DNA from: Crambe crambe
Lineage: Eukaryota > Porifera > Demospongiae > Poecilosclerida > Crambeidae
Assembly: GCA_963924555.1 (NCBI GenBank)
Contig: OZ004587.1
Span: 682,001-746,000, forward strand
Direction: 5' to 3'
Length of the DNA stretch: 64,000 nucleotides
A program made the position numbers and the translations under genes. Positions 45,460 to 58,409 of the stretch are shown one piece after another; positions within the stretch are counted from its first letter, which is position 1; each line of letters opens with the position of its first letter. Under the pieces are notes generated by a model. The model was not told the DNA's origin. It saw only the letters and a program-made list of their open reading frames with translations, and searched no databases.

Positions 45460-45760
45460 CGTGGTGGATAGCTAGGCTTATCTAAGTGGATTGTAGGCAC
45501 TAGACATATCTAAGTGCTTTGTGGTAAGTATTTAGCTTTCTATACATGCAGCTGCCTGCCACTCCACTTACATAACTCAACAGCAAGGCATAAATCTACA
45601 GCCTTTTGCAGCAGGCACAAGAGGCTTATCTAAGCGGCTTGTATGCACTAGGCTTATCTAAGTGCTTTGAGGTAAGCATGTATGCAGCTGCCTGCCACCA
45701 TTACATGACTCTTAGCAATATCAAGCACTGAAGCCTATCAGCTACTTTAATTGCTCACTT
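45460..45760 (-). repeat. Inverted copy of Smad intron sequence
   Basis: Carries GGCTTATCTAAGTGGATTGT, AGGCACTAGACATATCTAAG and TGCAGCTGCCTGCCAC, the complement of about 10,640-10,850 (and 28,400-28,620). It marks rearranged array sequence next to the talin block. Confidence 0.7.
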
Positions 45761-46885
45761 CCTCACTGTCAAATGCTGCACATTGCTACAGATACTCAAC
45801 AGCAAATGAAATTATCATGAATAATTAGTCTATGGAGATCGGACTTGAGAGAGTCCACACACCAGTGAGTCAAGAATAAGATACCTATAGCTAAAGTCTG
45901 TAATTATACGTTTCACATGTTCTCTGCCAACAATCTCTGCTGTTCTTTGTTGCTAGACTGTTCCATTTCTCCACCATCTTTTGAAGCACACACTTTTTCC
46001 ATCACCATGGTGAGTGAAAACCAGTTCTTTTGGATGATCTTGCAAGACTGAAGACTCCTTTATTCTGTCCTGCTCACTTCCTTCAAAATCTTCACTAGTT
46101 AATGCTCTTATGTAACCACTTATTCCCTTCAGTCTGCATCATAATCAGTGGAACATAACTGGGCTACAGGGGAACAGGAGTCGCTGCACATGCCTTTGTC
46201 TTACCTCGGCCTCTCCAAAGGACCTCAAGCTTCTTTTTCAACATCACATCCACTAGGTATTTGGAACAGTTTCATTAGAGAACTGGCATGATGTTATTCA
46301 ATCACTTGGAACACACACATTTGATTTGTAGTGGGAGGAGATAGTTGTGGTACTGTTATATAGGAGGTGACCTGATCCTTCCCATCATCTTCGTTTGTGT
46401 CCTCCAAGTACAAGCAGTGGAAGAGAAAGAGACACTCCTTTGCTCCTCCAGCAACAATGTATGCTTGGTGATGAGGAGAGGATCTAGGAGTCTTTAGAAC
46501 AGTGACAGATAGAGAGTAACTTTACAAATCCAATTATTCCAGCAGTCAACAAGTACTTTACGATCATTCAAGCTCCAGCCAAGGAAGGAAAGGCAATTTG
46601 TGTTGGAAGAAGTCCAGCAATCAGGTCAGCATGTGACATCAGATCTAGTTAACTACTACAATCATAGAAAATGAAAATAGATCATAATACATCTACAAAC
46701 AACCATGAAAGATTTTCAAGAGAAAGAAATCTTTATAATTAACCTCTAAACCACTAATACTTTCTCCAACAAAACAAACACCAAAAAAGCATCACTACAA
46801 TAATTATTACTAGCAGTTCCAAAAAGAAAGAGTATTTAGTTAATAATACAAGGATAGTCTATAATGTTGAGGGGATGGGTGTGGC

Positions 46886-49800
46886 TTAGTGCTTGGCTCT
46901 CTCCTTTCGGATCTTGTACAACTGCTCCTTGGCCTGTTCCAGCTCTCGCTGCATTTTAGCCATCCTTTCCTGCACCTCCAGCTCCTTTCGGAAATCCTCC
47001 ATCACACGTCCCTTCACCTGAACCAAGGATATCTTAGTTCACTAGCTGATTGGTTGGTAAAGGGTCATCAGGATGAACTTAATGAGGGTATACCCCCTCT
47101 AATTAAGGGTGGACTATCAGAGCCAGTAGTTCTAATGTATGCATACCTTGATCTTAGTAGCATCTTCGTCAGTTACATTGGCAGAAGCTTGCTGAGCAGC
47201 TTTCACTAATGTTTCAGTGGCCTTCTTCACAGCTGCACCAGCCATCTACAGTATAAACACATTGTTTCAAACACATGGGACACGGAAAAGAGCTGCTACT
47301 TTATAAGCTTTAAAGGGATGGGGATTCAATAGCAAAGTTGTGTCTACCCCTTGCAACCACTTTTCCAATATCAAATTATTTCATGAAGTTCCTGAGGGCA
47401 TTTTACTGGATACATTTTAAGCTTCAATGGCTTGCTTATTTTCAGACTTAGAAACAGCTGAATTTTCTTTATAAGAAATTCTTGTTATGGTAAGGGGTCA
47501 TCAAACGAGTGTTACTCTTACCACTCATGTTTGTACTGTACAAGATTGTGTTGTGAGTATGTACCTGTAATCTCCTATTGTTCTCTGAACGAGCATCAGC
47601 CTTCACCTGACAGGCAATGAGCAGCTGAGCAGTAGAGGAGGCCACGGCCTTAGCTGCCACTACCAGTTTCTCCTCCTTAGCCTGACCTTGCACCACTCCA
47701 TTGGCAGCTTCACACAGATTGCTCGTAGCACTGGCAACCACCTTAGCCTGCACACACAAAAACAGTTCTCAATCACACCAATTGATAAGAGTCTGCATAG
47801 TCACAACTACACCAACCAACCAGTAATAACTCATTCTTCACTATCAATTTTATCAAAAGTAGTGCCATGAATTTTTAACTCTTAGCTACTCACAGCCGAG
47901 ACGAGTCCTTCACTCCATTGGCCATCCTCTGATTTGGGGTTGGAGCTGAGCTTGCCCTGAGCCACCAGTTCCCTCTGAGCTGCAGTGGCTGACCTCACCA
48001 GAGCACTAGTAGCACCTGCGATATTCTTAGCCGCTTCAAGAATCTGTTCCTCAAAGTTGAGATCTTCATCTGCATGCTACGATACAGGGGGAAAAATAAA
48101 TAAAAATTAATAAACAAAATAATAACATATTTTCCTTACAGCTTTCTCTCTTGGTTTCAGTTCGGCCAGTTTCTTAGCAGCTGCTTCGATGGAGGCAGCA
48201 GCCTGTAGCAGCTCAGTCTCAGCTATGACATTGGGATCCTTCGAGTCTACCCAGTCAGCTAAAGTGCACACATCAGCAAAAATAAACCTTGCATCCTAAA
48301 TTTTTATACGTTCGTACCTCTGATGGCTTCAGCAGCTTGGACTACTTCTCCAACACAGTTTGCCACCTCCTTGGAGAACTTGGCCAGTTGTGCTTTCTTC
48401 TCTGGAGTGGGCTTCATCACAATCTGGTGGATAAGTTCCAGCAAAGCCTTGAACGCCTGAGCACAATCCTTCCCAGCACTCAGAATCCTGTATCAAATCA
48501 AAGTGCAGTACATTTTAGCTGGCAAAACTGTGTATTCTATATCACTATGTGCACAACATTGTTGAGGAGTGTTGCCTAGCACCTGTAACTTTTATGTTGA
48601 ACATACATACGTACCTGTCTCTATCATCAGGACTGCCAGCCTGGATGGAGGCAGCTTTGCATGTCTTGAGTAGCTCCCCTACGGCCTTGCGGCCCAAGTT
48701 GGCACAGGCTGACACGTCCACTTGCTTGCAAGAGTTGCCAGCTGCCACAGCCTTAGCTGAAGCCAGTGTGATGCCCTGTGGAGGACATAATATCAGTACA
48801 GTGGAGTGTCAAAGATGAACCAAGTATATTAACTATTATGGAGTCCATATCTAGATTTCTTTCATACCTTTGTGCTACGTATGAGATCTTCAGGGGTGGC
48901 ATCAGAAGCTGGAGGGTCACTGGAGTCATACTTCTCCAACTCGGCATCAATGGCGTCAATCGTATTCTCCAGGGATCTCACTCCCTTGCCAGCCTCTTCC
49001 TCCACATTCTTCACTGTCTTCAACAGAGAAGAAACTTTGGCGACCATAACCTAGGGAAAACAAGGATTCCAATTAATGCCCACCCATTCCAAATAAAGCA
49101 CACCTTTATTTTAATCAAACCAACCTTAGCAGATGTCTTTAGTTTGTCCATGGCAGGGTCCTGGACACTCTTTCCTGAGGCAGTACGAGTGGCACCTATC
49201 AGATCTCCTAAAGCATTGGCCACATCCTTGGCAGCAGTCAGCAGCAACAACTGCAGCAAGGACACATTTTAAAATAAATACACTAACAGATAAACCAACA
49301 CAAGTTGCCTAAATACAAGAACACATACTGAACAGCTATGAAAAAAATAGAGGGAAAGTCCTCCATTTATTATTATTTTCCATAGAACTTGGGTATCTTA
49401 GAGACCTGTGCTTCCATGTCATCAGATCCAAGAGCAGCAGCTCCCAGTTTGACATGCTCAGCTTCCTTGGTGATAGTCTTGATGGCATTGGTGGCCGCCT
49501 CAGCCAGCATTTCCTGTGTTCCTCCAGCACTGCTCACCAGCTTCTTGGTGTCGTCCACGAGCACCTTAGCTGTCTCAAGAATACTGACACGATACTCAGA
49601 AAAGCTACATAAAGGAAAATTATAGAAGCATGAAATCCACTTCAAAATGCAGAACCTCTATATATATCATCAGGACATATTTCAGTGTCCCACTTCAATA
49701 ACTGGTCATTTTCCAACCACTTTAAGGATGTTGCTAACCAGTTTCAGTGTTTCATATGGTGTGTACTCACTTGGCAGTCTGGGGGCCCTCAGCATTGAGA

Positions 49801-51859
49801 GCACCAGCAGTGCAGAACATGGCAGTAGTCTCCAAGTCACCAACTATGCCAGCGATAGAGGAAATGGCTTCGTTGCAGGCCTGTGTACCAATGGCTCCAG
49901 CCTGGATGGCTGATACCACATAAGAAACCTGTATGCATGTATGTACATATGTATAAAAGGTCAATTGAAAAGGTCACGGGAGCATTATACCTTTTCAGTG
50001 ACAACTCTGGCAGCATCAGCTAACTCCCTCTTCGAGCGACCATCGTTCGGGTTCCCCTGGACACTGGCTCCGCAATGGATCAACTCCTTGCAACTCTCTC
50101 CCAGATCATAGCCCGTCTTCCTCAATCTGCTAGCAATCTCAGGGGACTTGATAGTGGCCAGAGCACCACGAGCAGAGTCAACCAGGCAACTGTATGTGGA
50201 TGTAAGCTCACGGGACACATTGGAAAGTTCTCCAGGACTGGAACTGGATTTCAAAACCATGTCCTGAGCATGTTTGGTGAGCCCCTTGCAGTGTTGGAAG
50301 GTGTCTGCTTGGTAGTCAGCATATGTACCCTCAATTTCTCCCTCAGGTGTGGAGCCAAGACGAGTCATGGCCTTGTTGATCTCTTCTGTCATGCCTATGG
50401 ATTAAAAATGCAGTTAATACGCATGCATTGCTGACATTTCACTCCTTACCAGATATGAGTCCAGCCTCTCCTCCTGCCTTCTCCAGTGTGGCTGTGAGTT
50501 CAGAGACTGCTTGGTTCATCAATGTAGAAGCCTCGTCCACTTTATCATGGGCAGCTGTGGACTTGGGGTTGCCTCCAGCATCCTTAGATGCATACACTAG
50601 CTGCAATGCACTCTCTGAAATGAGGGGAAGGGTTTGGATAAACATGACTGTAGCAATGGCATGAATCACACTTATAGCTCTATAGAGAGTTTGTCCAAGA
50701 ATAAGGGATGGTTAAAAAGGTAAATTTCCAATTGATTTTTATGTTGCATTCGTGTCATTTGATATGTCTGACCATCCTATGACTAACTCCAGACACTATC
50801 TGTATATCCCCTGGTCCTCACCAGTGAGTGTCTTAGTCTGCTCCAGGAGATTGCTCTGTATCTGTGAGCTGGAGGTCTTAGAGGCAGCACCAATGGCAGC
50901 TCCAGCGAGACTGGGGAAGAGATTAGCCATGGCTGTCACCTGGTGTCCCAGTTTCTCAGCTTCTCCTTTGGCTGCGGTGGCAAGGGGCACCACTGTGTCC
51001 TTGATGTTGGCTGAAGAGTCCAACATCTGCTCCTGGAAACCCTGAGAGAAGAAATTATTTATTCAGCACAATAGATACATGAATAAAAGTAAATATATGA
51101 ATAAACAAATATAATACGGTACCTGTAGAGTGGAGGAGGCATGGGGCTGCAGTTGCTGACTCATGGCGGCGAGGATGGCCTGGTCCAAGTGGTTGATGTT
51201 CTCATTCAGACAGTCGATGGCCTTATCGCACTCCTTCTGACCAGGACACTTGTCCCTAATGGCTAGGATCAAACTCTTAATAGCATCTGTCACAGCCCGA
51301 GTGTGTGAAGCAAGCAGCTGCCACATATTGGGGTCATTGGGATTAATAGCAAGATTCTTGGCTGAGGTTAGCAAGCTGTTGCTTGATTTGTTGACATTCT
51401 TGCCAGCTTGTATGATGGGTTCTTGAGCCTTGCGAGCAGAAGTGCTGATCTTGGCAGGAGTGCTGGCAAATTGAGGGCTAGAGGCAAAGGTGGTGAGAGC
51501 CTCCACTGCTTCCACAAGAGGTTTGGTGGTCTCTGCACATGCTTCACGGTTGGCCTCAGTCAAATCACCAGCCAGAGCCTGCATAGTTGGAGATAAAAAT
51601 TCATAATATTGGAGGTGAACTTCATTTAAAAATTAATTATATTATATCACAGCTAAAGTGCATCCAGACATGCGAAGACCCACTTCTACCGCTATTAGGC
51701 ATAGGTGCTAGGAACCACCGTTTAACAGTGAGCACGTGCCTATTTTTGGTGTGCATTATTTAGAGTATTGCATGATAAAGCTGCTAATTAGCAGCTATAG
51801 TTCCATACAGAAAGAGACATTTTATTAAATAAGTGAGCTTAGCAAAAGCAGAAAAAAAT

Positions 51860-51891
<32 letters not shown>

Positions 51892-54800
51892 CCAGAAAAT
51901 CAATAGTACATACCTTGATGTTCTTGACCAGGCTAGCAGTGTTGTTGGCCACTTCCTTGGCGGCCTGGACAAAGTGTCTCTTGGCCACAGGGTTGTTTGT
52001 CTTGCTGCTGGCGACCTCGCAGGCATTGCACAGTACGCTGGTGTGTTTGGCTATGACTGTGGCAGCTGCAAGCACTTGCTGCAGGTTGGATGATGGGTTC
52101 AACAGGTTCTGACAAGCCATTGAGATTGCCTGGAGAAAAAAGAAGGAGAATAATCTATGTATTGTGTTGTATGCATCTAGATAAGAGTTTTGTCCAATTA
52201 CGTGGGTTCTCCCCTGAATAGAATGACCATGTTTGAGCAGATTTCATCATGAAAAGATGAATGAAGGCTTAAAAATTACTGGATAATGTGATTCACTTTA
52301 CCTGTGAAGCTCTGGCAAACTGTGTCTGGTCCACGAGTCCTGGAGTGGCAGCAGTACTACTTGAGTCGGCTATTCCCACCAAGTACGCAGCCTGAGCACT
52401 GGCTTCTGTCAGTTGGCACACTGCATTGGCCGTGCTGTCCACTGCTTTGCTGAACTCGTCAATCTCTCCATTCTTGGCATGGGTAGTGATCAAGGCACTT
52501 GTCTCTCCCAAAACCTAAGGGATGTACGTAAATTAAATATTCAATTATCATTATCTCTATTGTGTGTGTAGCACTCTTTAATTGAACACAAATACAATAG
52601 AGTAAGACATTGGAACCTCCGAATGATGGACATACTTGGGACCCAGCCTTTGTCCTTTGTAGAGAGGTTGTCCTCTTTTGGAGGTTATTAAGTACAGAGT
52701 GTATATGCAAAGGTACTCCCATTTTTGTCCTCTCCTCTTTTGGTGTTGTTTATTGGAGGTTCTGAGGTTCTACTGTAGGTAGTGGATTCAGTGGTTCACT
52801 GTACGTACCTTAGATTTCTCGATGACCAGGTCCAAGCAGTCAAAGTATGACAGATCACTAACAGGTTCGTTAGGGTTGTCAAGGACAGGGGCTACAGCCT
52901 ATTGGGGGAATAGACATTGATTATATTGTAAATCTTAGAGAGTCTAAAAAGGGTGAATTACTCTATAACAGGAAATTATAGTTGGGAGGGGAGGGGGGGG
53001 GGGGGTGAAAAAAAACACAAAAATATAAATTTTAGCAAACACATGAAAATTTACTCAACCAAAAATTTGCATTACACACTTTCAGTGAGGATTATAACTC
53101 TTTTGAAATGATCTGACAAAATGTCAGACCAGGGAAGAGTTGATCGGCCATATTATGATATGGTCTTGAAAAGATACATTCCTAAGTGCAATGGGATGCG
53201 TTATGCCAATATGATGTCAGACCAAAACAAATCTTGATCAGACATTTGACCTTTTGACCCATAAATGGCCTGTTATAATCCTCACTGCACTTCATATATT
53301 ATTTTCACCTCAATACTCCTGATGGCACTGTCACATTCCTTCTGTCTAGGGCCTGAGCTAGAACATAAGTTGATTAGAGAGTTTATAGCATCAGTCACAG
53401 AGCGAGCAGCTGCTGCTAATTGGTTCATAACAATAGGAGCATTTGGATCAGCAGAGAGAGCCTTAGCTGCTAGCAAGAGTTTAGAGGAAGACACAGATAT
53501 GGTCCTGAGATAACCCAACATCTCATCACGACTCTCCTTGTTCTTAGAGGCACCGGCAAGAGTCAAACCGGCCGTCAACATCTCTTCAAATTGAGTGGCA
53601 AAAGTTTGTGTGGTGACGGCTTGTACTTCGGGAGTGCTGTTAGCAGCTGAGACCACGTCTGCTCCAGATACATTCAGGGCAGCGGCTGCAGCACTTAGGT
53701 TGTTCTGGAGTGTTTGGTAACTGGCACCACCTGAGCTGGGGAACTAAGGGGGTGGGTAGGTGCATGGAGGAGGGGAGGGGCCAAAAAGGATGATGAAAGT
53801 GAGGAATATCATTATAATTATTACAAAGAAATCTTCATTCAGTTGATTGTATGTACTTCATTGTACACACATCGTAATGATGATGATTCAGATACATAGT
53901 CAAGTTAGAATGAGGTATACAGTGTCATGTCATTAGTCAATTCATCTCTACATTCATTGCCTACATATGTGCTGAATCTGCTGATGCGGCTAACGAATCT
54001 AATTCATACCTGCCACATGACACACGCATGATGACTATTGCATCACTATTTCCATCAGCATGTGTACGTAACCAGGGCAATGTGCAACATTGGCAACTAT
54101 TAAGACCTATAGGAGAAGGAGTGTACCCTTTTCCTTCCAACTGCCTCTCTATATACCTTGCCACTTTGGAGTTTTCGACTAGCTTCAGCTATGGCCTTGA
54201 TGGCATGATCGAACTCAATCTGTCCAGGGAGACAGTTGACCACCTGGTTGAGGGCCTGAGATACAGCTTTGGCAGCTTGGGCAAGACGGAGCTGTTTGTT
54301 GGGCACACTGGGGTCCTGCACAGCTGCCTTGGCCTCCGATATCAGAGTCACACTCTGATCCATAACCTAACAGAATTATAACAGATGTAAATTGCAGTTC
54401 TAAAGAGATATACTGAAGAGATAAAAATTAATTAAGTGTGTATCTGGAAATTGTTTTTATAGCACTTATATAGTACTAAGCTGCATTATGATAGTATTGC
54501 AGTTCTAATTATACTGAACAATATATGTGACAGTTGAGGCAGTTGAGGGTAGAAACAAACTTTATTCACATTTTCTACTTTTGAAAAAAAACAAACAAAC
54601 CAAAAAAACCGAGAAAAAAAAAAACAAAAAAACTTTGGGCAGAAAATTTTATTGTAAAGCATCAGTCATGACAAAAGTAAACTTTGACTAAACACGAATA
54701 ACATTTGATTTCTACCCTCGATTGTCACATATATTTTTTTCATAGAGAAAGAGATTAATTGAAGTGTGCTTTGCATTGTACCTGCTGGGCAGTAGAGAGG

Positions 54801-55755
54801 ATGTATTCCTGAGTCTGAGCATTCTTGGTGCCAGCGGCCACACCCCTGACGGCATGGGCCAACACAGCAAGGGCATTGGCCATGTCTCGTGCTGCTATCC
54901 CTGTGTAGTTCTCATTACCTACATACAGTAGTACATACATACAGTAGTACATACATACAGATACAGTAGTACATACATACAGTAGTACATACATACAGTA
55001 GTACATACAGATACAGTAGTACATACATACAGTAGTACATACATACAGTAGTACATACATACAGTAGTACATACATACAGTAGTACATACATACAGTAGT
55101 ACACACATACAGTATACAGCAGTATATACATATATAGCTAATATTATCATTGTCTGTGGGGATATAATTATCATTCATCAATATTATGTCATTTACAAAT
55201 ATTCAATATTTCATTGCTATCAGCTAATTTTCCCCGTCAATCTTACCATCATCGGACTATATTGAACATTACTACACTCCCCCTCTAATATTGTGCAAAA
55301 AAAGTATAGAATGATTTCATCAAGCTTATGCAATTACTACTTGTTATTGGCAATTATAAAGATCAAACTTGCATCATCATACTATGAATTTTGGCAAGTG
55401 CATGGCAAACATGTGCCGACTAGTACTAAAAGATATGACTGTTGTTTATTATGAATTGCGTGATCTCACCACCATCAGGAGCTTATATAAATAAGAAAGC
55501 AAACCCTGAAAACAATGAGACTAGAATCAAAAGAGCTAGCTAATTATAAATTGCTGCAAGTGAATATGATTTCCTCCTTTTGAGCAATTAAGTAGGCTCA
55601 TGGAGAACCTATGTACATGTGAGGTTATTTGACTGACTGACCTTGGTTAGCAGCTGTTAAGAGCTGAGCCATGGAGGAACCAACCGTCTTTGAAGTGGCT
55701 CCCAACTCCAAAGCACTGATCTCAACACTCTCTCCAGGAAGAGGAAGCAACATAC
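46886..55755 (-). CDS. TLN: Talin, C-terminal rod half (22 exons, 5' end absent)
   Basis: Talin links integrins to actin at focal adhesions. Twenty-two GT-AG exons join without a phase error into 1,456 aa: 55755-55642, 54918-54782, 54366-54157, 53743-53309, 52898-52809, 52514-52302, 52129-51914, 51578-51123, 51041-50822, 50614-50450, 50394-49991, 49928-49771, 49604-49406, 49250-49125, 49050-48868, 48775-48615, 48487-48318, 48258-48140, 48076-47894, 47747-47565, 47245-47147, 47017-46886. It aligns end to end with animal talins from about rod domain R6 (LPGESVEISALELG) through the I/LWEQ actin-binding domain (NFEEQILEAAKNIAGATSAL, TSNLCEAANGVVQGQAKEEK) to the dimerisation helix (QRELEQAKEQLYKIRKERAK, stop). 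The FERM head, early rod and the exon before 55,755 (which needs phase 1) were not found up to 64,000. Frame integrity argues for a live gene or a recent truncation. Confidence 0.93.
51858..51890. repeat. Poly-A tract in talin intron
   Basis: About 33 A on the plus strand, some 25 bp from the donor of the exon at 52129-51914. The frame running through it is not coding. Confidence 0.85.
52608..52777. repeat. GGTCC/GGACA fold-back repeat in talin intron
   Basis: Same family as 6,944-7,083 (GGAACCTCCGAATGATGGAC, GTTGTCCTCTTTTGGAGG). It lies in the intron between the exons starting at 52,898 and 52,514 and shows that the talin block shares the array's repeats. Confidence 0.55.
54917..55125. repeat. 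16-bp microsatellite (AGTAGTACATACATAC)n abutting a talin acceptor
   Basis: About a dozen units. On the minus strand the unit reads CTACTGTATGTATGTA, and the acceptor AG of the exon starting at 54,918 is the AG of the last unit. Confidence 0.85.
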
Positions 55756-56989
55756 CTATAGAAAACAAGATAATATGAAGTTCTGAATCAATACATCGTG
55801 CTCTTCTCACGTACTATCTATGGTACATATGTACGACTTTTTAGTAGCATATGCAAATAATTATGTTTGTGCATGACCTTTAATGTATGACCTTGCAGTT
55901 CAGCTAGCTAGCAAGCAAACGAGCAAGCAAGATAGCTTGAGGAAGTGAACAGTGAGAGCAGAGGTTAAATACATAGTAGGCAAGTTATTGTTCACCTGAA
56001 AAAGCACTGGGAGCAAGAGAACCAATATGAAAGCGAAAGCAGACTGTACAAAGCTTAAGATTTTGTCTCAAAAAAGCAGCAAGAGAGCCTACGAAAAGCA
56101 TTGAACAGCAGAACAGAGGCTACAAAGTAGGCAAGTTAACAATCGTTGAGAAAGCAGCAAGTGAGCCAATAAAACAGAGCAATGGCTACTTAGAAACTAA
56201 TGTGGCTGACTTGGCTGGCTAGAAAGTCATTGAATATAATTATAATAATTATGAAACAATAACGACATTGAGTCTTCAAATAATATCTCTAGTATATGCA
56301 AAAATTTTTTTCGATAAGTGTCAACACATGCATATTATGTAGCTACCAAACTAACCTAAGTCTATTACGTGTGGAGGCATCAAGTTATAATAAATTTCAT
56401 AGTGGAAGGTGATAAGAGGATTCACAGGACACTGGAAACCCCCAGGGAAACCACCTGGGGTAACACCTATTGCATCATCACAGATTCACTATACTATCTT
56501 AAAGTTCTTCCTAGAAGATTCAGTACAATGAAACAATGGCAAAATGTATCAGAAGATTCAGTACAATGAAACAATGGCAAAATGTATCCTGCCTGATGCT
56601 ACTGCTACTACTACTACTACTACTACTACTAATACTACTACAGTGTCCACAACTTGCAGAGTTGATTCAAACTCGAGGTACCAAAATATTAAGTTAAAGT
56701 CCACACAAGAGTTTTGGCTGCCAGTCCAATGGCTACTAGATCAATTATATTTGAAATAGGAGTGTAGTTGCATACCCAAAATTGGGAAATTTTCATTCAA
56801 TTTACACATTAATGTATTTTGGTTGTTACTTGTAATTAGCTTTTGTACATGGTAATTAATTTTCATGTGATTAATTTTTGTTGTTGAACTTGACCATGAA
56901 AATTAATCAACATCAAAAAATTCCCATACTTCATAATGGTCACACAGGACACTTGGCCTGGGGCATTTTGGAGTGTAGACCTATATTTT
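55756..56989. other. Region 5' of first visible talin exon
   Basis: No further talin exon recognised. Contains AGCAAGCAAACGAGCAAGC-type repeats near 55,910, a duplicated phrase GAAGATTCAGTACAATGAAA at about 56,512 and 56,551, and (ACT)n at 56,603-56,645. Confidence 0.45.
56603..56645. repeat. (ACT)n microsatellite
   Basis: About thirteen ACT-type triplets, one interrupted. The small poly-Thr frame across it is not a gene. Confidence 0.8.
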
Positions 56990-57016
56990 AATGAGTCATG
57001 ACCTGAGAGTCAGCTC
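56990..57016. repeat. 27-bp inverted repeat, right copy
   Basis: Exact complement of 45,154-45,180; begins AATGAGTCATGACC and contains the AP-1-like core TGAGTCA. Confidence 0.85.
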
Positions 57017-57064
57017 ACTTGCTGAATTAATTTTTGTTGTTGGTCTATTTCATTCATAACACAG

Positions 57065-57483
57065 AGGCGACAACGAATACTGAATACTGTCTACAACACC
57101 AGGTGAAAATCATGACATGTGGTCTAGAGAATGGAATTGCAGCTCTGAACGTTTGGTGGTTGATGAACAACTCGCGTCTTACAATACAAATGAGGAAGGA
57201 ACGTCACATAAACAGCACCAATAGAGACACGATACTTCATGTGCCCTGCACCTCGGAGTTCCATAACACCAATTTCACTTGTGTATCATCTGGAGGTGAT
57301 GTGGGTTACGATAAAACACTACACATCATAATGGAACCACCTGTCCCAGAAATAATGTCAACACCTCCGTCTCAGCAAGTACCAGGATATTCTCAAGGGC
57401 ACACAGCTAGTGTTTCTACTGGACTTATCTCAGCATTAGTGCTATGTACTATTGTAATAATAAGAACCTTATTATTGAGTTAA
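57065..57483 (+). CDS. Ig-like membrane protein, 3' exon
   Basis: After a good acceptor (CATAACACAG) the frame reads EYCLQHQVKIMTCGLENG, LNVWWLMNNS, TNFTCVSSGGDVGY, a Pro/Ser-rich stalk (PPSQQVPGYSQG), one hydrophobic helix (LISALVLCTIVIIRTLLL) and a stop at 57,483. The Cys-Trp-Cys layout and N-x-T/S sites fit one immunoglobulin-like domain on a type I membrane protein with almost no cytoplasmic tail, or a lipid-anchored form. The exon would start with 2 bases of a split codon; its leader exon was not found, but the 7,896 and 24,451 frames are the type expected. It lies just outside the talin block on the opposite strand. Confidence 0.55.
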
Positions 57484-57883
57484 TATGCTATTCTTATGAC
57501 TACTGTACATTTATTATCATTTTGTGCAGCCGCCATACCATGGATTTTAGGATGGGGAATGAGAAATAGGTACCTAAGAAACTTGCAGCTGTGTAAACAA
57601 ATTGTATCCACAATTTTGGTCCATGCAGTGGTGTACAGGTGTATTGCAGCCATGACTTCTGCACAATTGGGTAAGGGTCGTTAGTTATCAGAGTCTTCCC
57701 TAGCTCTAGCTGTAGTGCTGTAGCTTCAAACTCATGAGAATAAGCATAGACCCAGCCCTGAAATTTCTTCATCCAAACAGGGTGGCCCACCCTGGATTTA
57801 GTATACGTAACTTGGGGGAAAACACCGATTTATACACTAGTTTCAAAGAACTTTCAACCTTCATGGTAAGGTTATACAGTGAA

Positions 57884-58018
57884 GCCTGTCTATACTGACC
57901 AACTCTGGGCTGGTCTCTTAAAGGAGGTGGTCTCTTTACAGAGGTTGATACAAGCATTATGGGGACATAACCAGTGGTCTCTAAAAAGAGGTGGTCTCTA
58001 AATAGGATGGTCTGTACT
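57884..58018. repeat. GGTCTCT fold-back repeat
   Basis: Phrases CTGGTCTCTTAAAGGAGGTG, GTGGTCTCTAAAAAGAGG and GGTGGTCTCTAAATAGGATG pair with each other. Related in design to the 6,944-7,083 family. Confidence 0.45.
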
Positions 58019-58106
58019 ATCTTGAAAATCAAGATACTGTTCATTATGCTACTTTCTAATACTATGTCATATGCACTTTAAGATTATGACTCATTAGATG
58101 ATGATA

Positions 58107-58400
58107 AGGGAAAAAGCATTTCGTGAAATGAAAAAAGATGTAGGGATGACCACTGCTCAAATAAGTAAGGAAACAAGAAGGATGGAAATGGGATCAATCT
58201 TTGTTCTGTATATCCAGCCAACAATCCTCACATACACGTACATTACTACACTATAATCTGAAGTTACCTGACGTATATGTAGGGATTGTTGGCTGGATAT
58301 ACAGAACAAAGATTGATCCCATTTCCATCCTTCTTGTTTCCTTACTTTTTTGAGCAGTGGTCATCACTACATCTTTTTTTATTTCACGAAATGCTTTTTT
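58107..58400. mobile_element. Long-inverted-repeat MITE, most complete copy
   Basis: Both ends preserved: AAAAAGCATTTCGTGAAATG at the left and its near complement at the right, arms of about 115 bp around a roughly 60-bp loop. No coding capacity. Confidence 0.75.
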
Positions 58401-58409
58401 ACTTATGTG

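Larger units (their letters stand above)
44776..46885. other. Junction between array and talin gene
   Basis: Unit similarity to the upstream region of units 1 and 2 ends near 45,145. After that come one half of a 27-bp inverted repeat (45,154-45,180), a 135-bp fold-back element, an inverted Smad-intron fragment and, near 45,950-46,100, diverged relatives of 6,540-7,640. No supported gene. Confidence 0.5.

Noticed and set aside
46889-51596. Plus-strand frames of 60-160 residues across the talin region
   Set aside because: Antisense to talin exons; the minus-strand reading is supported by family motifs and phase.
54755-55181. Frames reading repeated YVCTTVCMYYC
   Set aside because: Translation of the 16-bp microsatellite; only the part at 54,782-54,918 is a talin exon.
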